Positions 59,842 through 64,000 of a stretch of DNA of 64,000 nucleotides are shown here, one piece after another. Location: positions 45,234 to 109,233 of the forward strand of contig NZ_QLYZ01000017.1 in the NCBI RefSeq assembly GCF_003350325.1, in the 5' to 3' direction. Within the stretch, counting starts at the first letter, position 1. Every line of letters begins with the position of its first letter. The position numbers and the translations under genes are program-made. The DNA comes from Vibrio rhodolitus (GTDB taxonomy: Bacteria; Pseudomonadota; Gammaproteobacteria; Enterobacterales; Vibrionaceae). A model generated the notes under the pieces. That model ran no database searches, was not told the DNA's origin, and was given only the letters and a program-made list of their open reading frames with translations.

Positions 59842-61290
59842 TCATGCAATGTGTCCCTTGTAACACTGTGTGAGTTGATCAAACTGAAACTCAAGATAAT
59901 TTTGAATACTGTCTAAGCCATCTTCTTGGTAGTGAGAAACGTAGAGAAGTTGGCTTAGATTTTCTTTGGCAATCAGCTCTAGAGTATTTTTCACCAGAAC
60001 TCGACCTAAATAGTCCAAACCTTGATAAGGCTCGTCCAAAATCAGCAGCGTTGGTTGTTTCACAATCGCTCGCGCAATCAATAACAAACGTTGTTGCCCA
60101 TATTCCAATTGCTTAAATGACGTCTTCTCATATCGCGCCATATGAAGAATCGTGAGCCACTCCTTAGCGATATTGATTTCTTTTTTACTTGGTTGGGTAT
60201 ATAGCCCAATGGAGTCATAGAAACCTGACAGAATCACATCCAATGCGCTGCAGTTGACGCGGTATTGCAGGTGCAAAGCCGACGATACCATACCGATGTG
60301 TTGCTTGATTTCCCATATTGTCTCACCACTGCCACGCTTTTTGCCAAAGATGTGAATATCATTACTGTAGCACTGCGGATGATCGCCAAATATCAGCCCT
60401 AACAAGGTGCTTTTTCCACAGCCGTTGGGGCCTTTCACTTGCCAGTGCTGACCTTTATCAATCCGCCAATTTAAATCTGTAAAAATGGTTTTATCTGTGT
60501 ATTCCACCTTACCGCTTTTCAGTTCAAAAATCGGGTTGTCGAAATGCGTCGAATGTTGGTGCTGACGGATCAAACCCATCATCTCTTCGCTCTGCTTTTC
60601 TGACTGAGACTTAATCTGAGCGATGATTGGGTGCTCATCCCAGCTCTGCTTATCCATGGTGCTATCGAGCTTACCGCCATTAAACAGAGCAATCAGCTCT
60701 ATCCAATCCGGCATATCGGATTCACGTGAAAAGGTGATAAGCATTTGTACCGATTGAGAAAGCCTCTGCAGATATTCCGCCAATGCACCTCGATGCTCGA
60801 CATCTAAGCCAGTAAACGGGTTATCTAGCAAGACTAAATCTGGCTTTGCTGCCAGCGCGCGCGCCAACATCACACGCCTTGTCTCACCCGTTGAAAGCAC
60901 TCGAAATCCGCTCTGAGCTAACTGGACGAGATCGAGCTCTTCAATCAGGGTTTGCGTTAAGGCTTCATCTTGACTCACTTCAAAGATCAAATCATAAACC
61001 AAGCTGCCTTGGTCAATGCGGTCAAGAAAATCGGTGTCGTCTTTTTCAATCTCCTGCTCTAGCAAGCGCTGCTGTTCAGATAGCGAAACTTGAGCAATAT
61101 GGCAGCCTTCAATTCTCAACTCGCCCGATTCAGGCTCGATTTCACCGCACAACAAGTCACCAAGCATTGAGCCAATATCTCCCTGTGAGCTAAAAATGCC
61201 CCAAGTTTGCTCCGCTTCAATGTGCCAGTTATCGACAGTGAGTGTTGAGGTGTTTTCCTTTGCAGTGAGCTGATGAAAATGAATCGGCAT
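59842..61290 (-). CDS. modF: ModF-like tandem ABC ATPase with degenerate first P-loop
   Basis: 482 residues, two ABC domains. The C-terminal domain is complete: Walker A GPNGCGKST, signature region QLEYGQQRLLLIARAI and Walker B LLILDEPYQGLD. The N-terminal domain keeps LSTGETRRVMLARALAAKPDLVLLDNPFTGLD, but the expected Walker A is FSSQGDIGSML, with neither the glycines nor Lys-Ser/Thr. Length and layout match ModF (PhrA), linked to molybdate genes in E. coli. No mod gene is nearby here. The protein has no membrane part. Function remains open. Confidence 0.75.
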   Translation of the reverse strand: MPIHFHQLTAKENTSTLTVDNWHIEAEQTWGIFSSQGDIGSMLGDLLCGEIEPESGELRIEGCHIAQVSLSEQQRLLEQEIEKDDTDFLDRIDQGSLVYDLIFEVSQDEALTQTLIEELDLVQLAQSGFRVLSTGETRRVMLARALAAKPDLVLLDNPFTGLDVEHRGALAEYLQRLSQSVQMLITFSRESDMPDWIELIALFNGGKLDSTMDKQSWDEHPIIAQIKSQSEKQSEEMMGLIRQHQHSTHFDNPIFELKSGKVEYTDKTIFTDLNWRIDKGQHWQVKGPNGCGKSTLLGLIFGDHPQCYSNDIHIFGKKRGSGETIWEIKQHIGMVSSALHLQYRVNCSALDVILSGFYDSIGLYTQPSKKEINIAKEWLTILHMARYEKTSFKQLEYGQQRLLLIARAIVKQPTLLILDEPYQGLDYLGRVLVKNTLELIAKENLSQLLYVSHYQEDGLDSIQNYLEFQFDQLTQCYKGHIA

Positions 61291-61515
61291 TGTGTCTATC
61301 TTCCATGATTTATTGTCGTTTTATTTGTTATACCAAGCTTACTGTTTCTAATGCCAACGTTTGGCACGAGAAAACCCCACGCATTGGATAAAATGTGACC
61401 TGAAAAGAGAATGTGCATTTCACAATAAAGAGCGAATAAGAAAAGTGTGAGCTACCAACATTCCATTAAGGGCTCAGAGTAAGGATGTTTTTGCAAATGC
61501 AGGACTATAAACGAG

Positions 61516-61543
61516 AAAACCCCAGCATTTCTGCTAGGGTTTT
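61516..61543. terminator. Bidirectional intrinsic terminator
   Basis: Eleven paired bases with one mismatch, loop TTTC, A4 before and T4 after, so both strands end in U-tracts. Confidence 0.75.
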
Positions 61544-61608
61544 GAATGTGGCGAAGAATTGAAGTCGCACACGACTAGGGATTTGAGCCAAGCCACTAAA
61601 AGACCATT

Positions 61609-61710
61609 TCACTAAAAGCATGACGCGGAATTGTCGAAAAATTAAACCATGTCAAATTTATATTCCCCAACAATTACAGTCCGTGTTGAAACCTGAAATG
61701 CTTGTTATAC
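61609..61710 (-). repeat. Degenerate attC-like site after the cassette-like gene
   Basis: Reading the minus strand: GTATAAC directly follows the TGA stop of the gene, then AAGCATTTC and a GGACTG further on; about 90 bases later GTCATGCTT forms the complementary L box, but the following heptamer TTAGTGA does not match GTTRRRY. The first heptamer is the exact complement of the heptamer (GTTATAC) that opens the cassette at 62701-62695, as expected for an integron gene cassette. Confidence 0.45.
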
Positions 61711-62658
61711 TCACATCACACTTATTGTTGCGAACACAGCTATCAAAAACAGAGACACGATTACATAAGCTACGATTAGCATAATCGATATTGCTGTAAA
61801 CGGCTTTTTGTCGATTTCGACAAATCTAAGCATAGTGTTTTTCACAATATCTATTCGCTGCGTAAGTTTCAGAAGAGCATATGACAATATATGCATCCAT
61901 AACCAAACCGAAGTGAGCAAGCTAGAGTAGAATGCTATCCCCTCAGGAAATGCATATACTACCTCAGAATCCCATCCGCCTTTGATCTGATAATTCCCAG
62001 GAGAAATTTCAATCAGCATATCAGAAGTTAAGTCATTTAACGTTTGCATTGCAATAGGTAGCTGGTCTAAATATAACCAAGTTGAAAGTGAATCACCAAT
62101 TGAGAGCCATGTAGGGTTAACAATAAAATATTTAGCCGATGTAATACCAAAATAGAAAATCAATGCTGAAATAATTAGGTCTATGATTAAAACTAAGATA
62201 AGTTTAACTAGACCTTTTGTTTTTAACTTTCTAAAAATGAGCCTAGTCGCCGACAAGGAAGCAAAATCTATAGCAATTAGAGAAAGTACTATTGGAAGAG
62301 CACTACTAAATATCACTTTTTTAAAGTTAGCTTCGTTTATCCATGCAGAATACTCAGGGAACGAAAAGTAACAAATTATTGTAATGAAAGTTACCCAACA
62401 TATAGTGAGTAAGGCTGACTTAAAAAAAGCTTGAAAAGAGATTAACCTGAAACCAAAAAAATTATCAGAAATATGAGAGAAAGTAATCAACGCATGCAGA
62501 GCTACTGGTGAGCTTTTTAAGCTTTTAACGATGTTTTTCAGTTTATTCTTAAACTCATCATTCACCCCACTTTCAGCCAGGTGCGTAACATAGTATGCCA
62601 TAACTATGATGCTACCAAGTCCCAAAAATAGCATCTTCGAAAAATCAAATACTGACAA
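61711..62658 (-). CDS. Multi-pass membrane protein in an integron-type cassette, unknown function
   Basis: 315 residues from a TTG at 62658 with AGGAGG four bases upstream. Six membrane segments are predicted by eye (about 8-26, 79-99, 114-134, 151-171, 241-263, 287-311), with a polar loop between the fourth and fifth. No motif is recognised. Base use is clearly more AT-rich than neighbours. The gene starts about 40 bases after an attC-type heptamer and its stop codon touches the complementary heptamer, so it fills a gene cassette exactly. Many cassette products are of unknown function; defence or stress roles are common among them. Confidence 0.65.
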   Translation of the reverse strand: MSVFDFSKMLFLGLGSIIVMAYYVTHLAESGVNDEFKNKLKNIVKSLKSSPVALHALITFSHISDNFFGFRLISFQAFFKSALLTICWVTFITIICYFSFPEYSAWINEANFKKVIFSSALPIVLSLIAIDFASLSATRLIFRKLKTKGLVKLILVLIIDLIISALIFYFGITSAKYFIVNPTWLSIGDSLSTWLYLDQLPIAMQTLNDLTSDMLIEISPGNYQIKGGWDSEVVYAFPEGIAFYSSLLTSVWLWMHILSYALLKLTQRIDIVKNTMLRFVEIDKKPFTAISIMLIVAYVIVSLFLIAVFATISVM

Positions 62659-62694
62659 ACGTCCTCCTTTAACAATGTTTGATTGGGCGAGTGA

Positions 62695-62787
62695 GTATAA
62701 CGACTCAATAACCGGCAGCTGGAACGCAGCGAAGCGCAGTGTAGGCTGTCCGGCGCCGTAGGCGCGTAGTTAATTGACTTGTTGAAC
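62695..62787 (-). repeat. attC recombination site (93 bp)
   Basis: On the minus strand: R'' GTTCAAC, L'' AAGTCAATTAAC, a GC-rich centre with nested hairpins (GCGCC-TAC-GGCGC), L' GGTTATTGAGTC and R' GTTATAC. L'' and L' pair with an unpaired extra base, the feature that sets strand choice in attC sites. Length and box order are those of integron attC sites. The site opens toward the membrane-protein gene. Confidence 0.7.
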
Positions 62788-62872
62788 GAAGCCGCTGCGC
62801 GGCAGAGTAAAGCGCATAAGCGCCATACTTCTGATACCCCATTGAACGATGGAATAGACAGGAGTAAATACC

Positions 62873-63760
62873 ATGACACCCAACGAGCTCAACCGTTATC
62901 ATTCTCTTTATGAACAACACCTTACCAACCTTAAACTGCAAGGTAAACGACCTGCAACCATTGATGCCTATTCTCGTGCAGTTCGTCGGATAAGCCGCTA
63001 TTTTGATTGCTGCCCTGACACGCTCACCACCGACCAACTTAAGCAATACTTCGCCAGCCTGATCCAAACTCACTCGTGGAGTACCATCAAACTCGACCGT
63101 AACGGCTTGCAGTTCTTCTATCGTTACACCCTCGATAAACAGTGGCAATGGCTCAACATTGTCAAACCACCTCGCACCCAAACTCTGCCCGATGTGATGA
63201 CGCCTAATCAGGTTGCACAATTGATTAGCCACACTCACCAACTTCGTTATCAAGTCTTCTTTCTTACTCTCTATTCCATGGGGCTTCGCCTCGGTGAAGG
63301 CTTAAACCTGACCGTGAATGACATCGACGCGCAGACGATGCAGCTCCATGTACGCAATGGTAAAGGCGGCAAAGACCGACTCGTGCCACTGCCCAATCGG
63401 ACGCTTCATGTGTTGCGGGCCTATTGGCAAACCCATCGTCATCCCACGTGGCTATTCCCAGGTAAAGGCTCTCACCTTGATAACCCAATGGACCGCGGCG
63501 GCATACAAAAAGCCATGAAACGCGTGCTTAAACAGTGTGGCATTAATAAACATATCTCCCCGCACTCACTGCGCCATTGCTTTGCCACTCATCTGCTCGA
63601 GCAAGGGGTGGATTTACGTTCTCTGCAAGTGCTACTTGGTCACGCCAGCCTCAACACCACGGCGCGATACACCCGTATGACACAGCAAAAACATCACGAT
63701 GCGGCGCTCGCCATCAATCAGTTGGCTGATGCATTAACCATTACGTGGGAGGCAGTATGA
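62873..63760 (+). CDS. Tyrosine recombinase/integrase of the IS91-type element
   Basis: 295 residues, AGGAGT ten bases before the ATG. N-terminal SAM-like core-binding domain (about 10-95) and catalytic domain (about 105-280) with the full set Arg139 (GLRLGE), Lys164/167 (GKGGKDR), His231 and Arg234 (PHSLRH), His257 (GHAS) and Tyr266 (ARYTRMT). The XerD-like layout suggests an active enzyme. It overlaps the transposase start by four bases. Such recombinase-transposase pairs occur in marine gammaproteobacterial IS91 relatives; the recombinase may resolve transposition products. Confidence 0.9.
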   Translation: MTPNELNRYHSLYEQHLTNLKLQGKRPATIDAYSRAVRRISRYFDCCPDTLTTDQLKQYFASLIQTHSWSTIKLDRNGLQFFYRYTLDKQWQWLNIVKPPRTQTLPDVMTPNQVAQLISHTHQLRYQVFFLTLYSMGLRLGEGLNLTVNDIDAQTMQLHVRNGKGGKDRLVPLPNRTLHVLRAYWQTHRHPTWLFPGKGSHLDNPMDRGGIQKAMKRVLKQCGINKHISPHSLRHCFATHLLEQGVDLRSLQVLLGHASLNTTARYTRMTQQKHHDAALAINQLADALTITWEAV

Positions 63761-64000
63761 GTACGTTTATTGAACTGCTACGCAGACACAAAGCGGCGCT
63801 GGAACATCAGTATGGTCATCAACTCAGCCAAGCTATGCGCTCGGCTATCCAAGCAATGTTGCAGTGTAAAACAGAGCAGCAAGGTCGCTCACAATGGTTC
63901 TGCGCTCACTGTCACCACGATGACCGACTGCCGCTCTCATGCGGTCATCGGCATTGCCCCCAATGCCAACACCGCACCACGTCGGACTGGTTACTGCGTC
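63757..64000 (+). CDS. IS91-family transposase (N-terminal part, truncated by window end)
   Basis: 81 residues are visible from the ATG at 63757, which overlaps the recombinase stop codon as ATGA. The N-terminal zinc-binding domain of IS91/IS801-type transposases is evident: WFCAHCHHDD followed by CGHRHCPQCQ. The HUH/Y2 rolling-circle nuclease region lies beyond the window. Confidence 0.9.
   Translation, partial: MSTFIELLRRHKAALEHQYGHQLSQAMRSAIQAMLQCKTEQQGRSQWFCAHCHHDDRLPLSCGHRHCPQCQHRTTSDWLLR

Larger units (their letters stand above)
61291..61710. other. Gene-free junction between modF and the cassette-like gene
   Basis: 420 bases without a gene. It holds a bidirectional hairpin with A/T flanks (AAAACCC-C-AGCA-TTTC-TGCT-A-GGGTTTT, 61516-61543), a 14-base direct repeat ACGAGAAAACCCCA (61366-61379 and 61511-61524), and at its right end a degenerate attC-like structure (61609-61710). 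Confidence 0.55.
62788..64000 (+). mobile_element. IS91-type element, left part (runs off the window)
   Basis: The element carries a tyrosine recombinase gene and a translationally coupled IS91-family transposase gene. Its left end is placed at 62788, directly after GAAC, the tetranucleotide targeted by IS91 elements. The first 40 bases contain two short palindromes (GCCGC-TGC-GCGGC, 62791-62803; GCGC-ATAA-GCGC, 62812-62823), usual for ends of this family. The exact boundary is an inference; the right end is outside. Confidence 0.65.

Noticed and set aside
61327..61333. A further GTTATAC heptamer as another cassette boundary
   Set aside because: No L box or palindromic attC structure surrounds it; the heptamer is common in AT-rich Vibrio intergenic DNA.
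61545..61605. A tRNA-3'-end-like stretch that might be an attachment site
   Set aside because: T-loop-like TTCAATT is present but the flanking bases do not pair into a T-stem or acceptor stem, and no second copy is seen.

Overview
The window is chromosomal DNA of a Vibrionaceae bacterium, most likely a marine Vibrio. Reasons: small Vibrio-type families (DUF3316, DUF2986), the nirBD-nitrite channel-cobA order, phhAB, a lysine riboswitch in front of an NhaC-type transporter, Vibrio-type intergenic palindromes, and an integron-style attC site. The species cannot be named from the sequence alone.

Layout. 0-7 kb: end of a peptide transporter, a small secreted protein, a lactose/cellobiose-type PTS operon (IIB-IIC-IIA plus a TIM-barrel protein), a NYN-domain protein and a degenerate HD-GYP protein. 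7-12 kb: assimilatory nitrite reduction (nirB, nirD, formate/nitrite channel, cobA for sirohaem) behind a readable FNR/NarP-type control region. 12-20 kb: housekeeping and regulation (yjjG, SH3-like protein, phhA/phhB, methyltransferase with divergent LysR regulator, CDF-like transporter, REC-TPR protein). 20-22.5 kb: a glycosyltransferase and a GH16 glucanase. 22.6-28.6 kb: a complete D-allose operon (alsBACEK) followed, across an intrinsic terminator, by its RpiR-type regulator.

29-54 kb is the most unusual part. A minus-strand cluster joins a BcsA-like family 2 synthase without PilZ, three consecutive DUF3131 proteins (one membrane-anchored, two lipoproteins), a sugar nucleotidyltransferase and a full partner-switching set (REC-SpoIIE phosphatase, STAS protein, HATPase kinase) with no sigma factor. 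Divergent from it are a duplicated outer-membrane-like protein and a 1620-residue RTX-repeat protein, followed by a type I secretion ABC/adaptor pair, a fourth DUF3131 protein and a hybrid histidine kinase. I read this as an undescribed exopolysaccharide/matrix system in which polymer synthesis is post-translationally switched and a secreted calcium-binding repeat protein is a matrix partner; that is inference.

54-61 kb: ppiB, a Crp-like regulator, a periplasmic amidohydrolase, a long RecX-like protein, a lysine riboswitch with its NhaC-family transporter, and a ModF-like double ATPase whose first P-loop is lost. 61.5-64 kb is mobile: an isolated membrane-protein gene framed by attC features and abutted by an IS91-type element (tyrosine recombinase plus HUH transposase) that runs off the window.

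Start codons were moved from the longest frame where a ribosome binding site or family length argued for it. No tRNA, rRNA or CRISPR array was seen.
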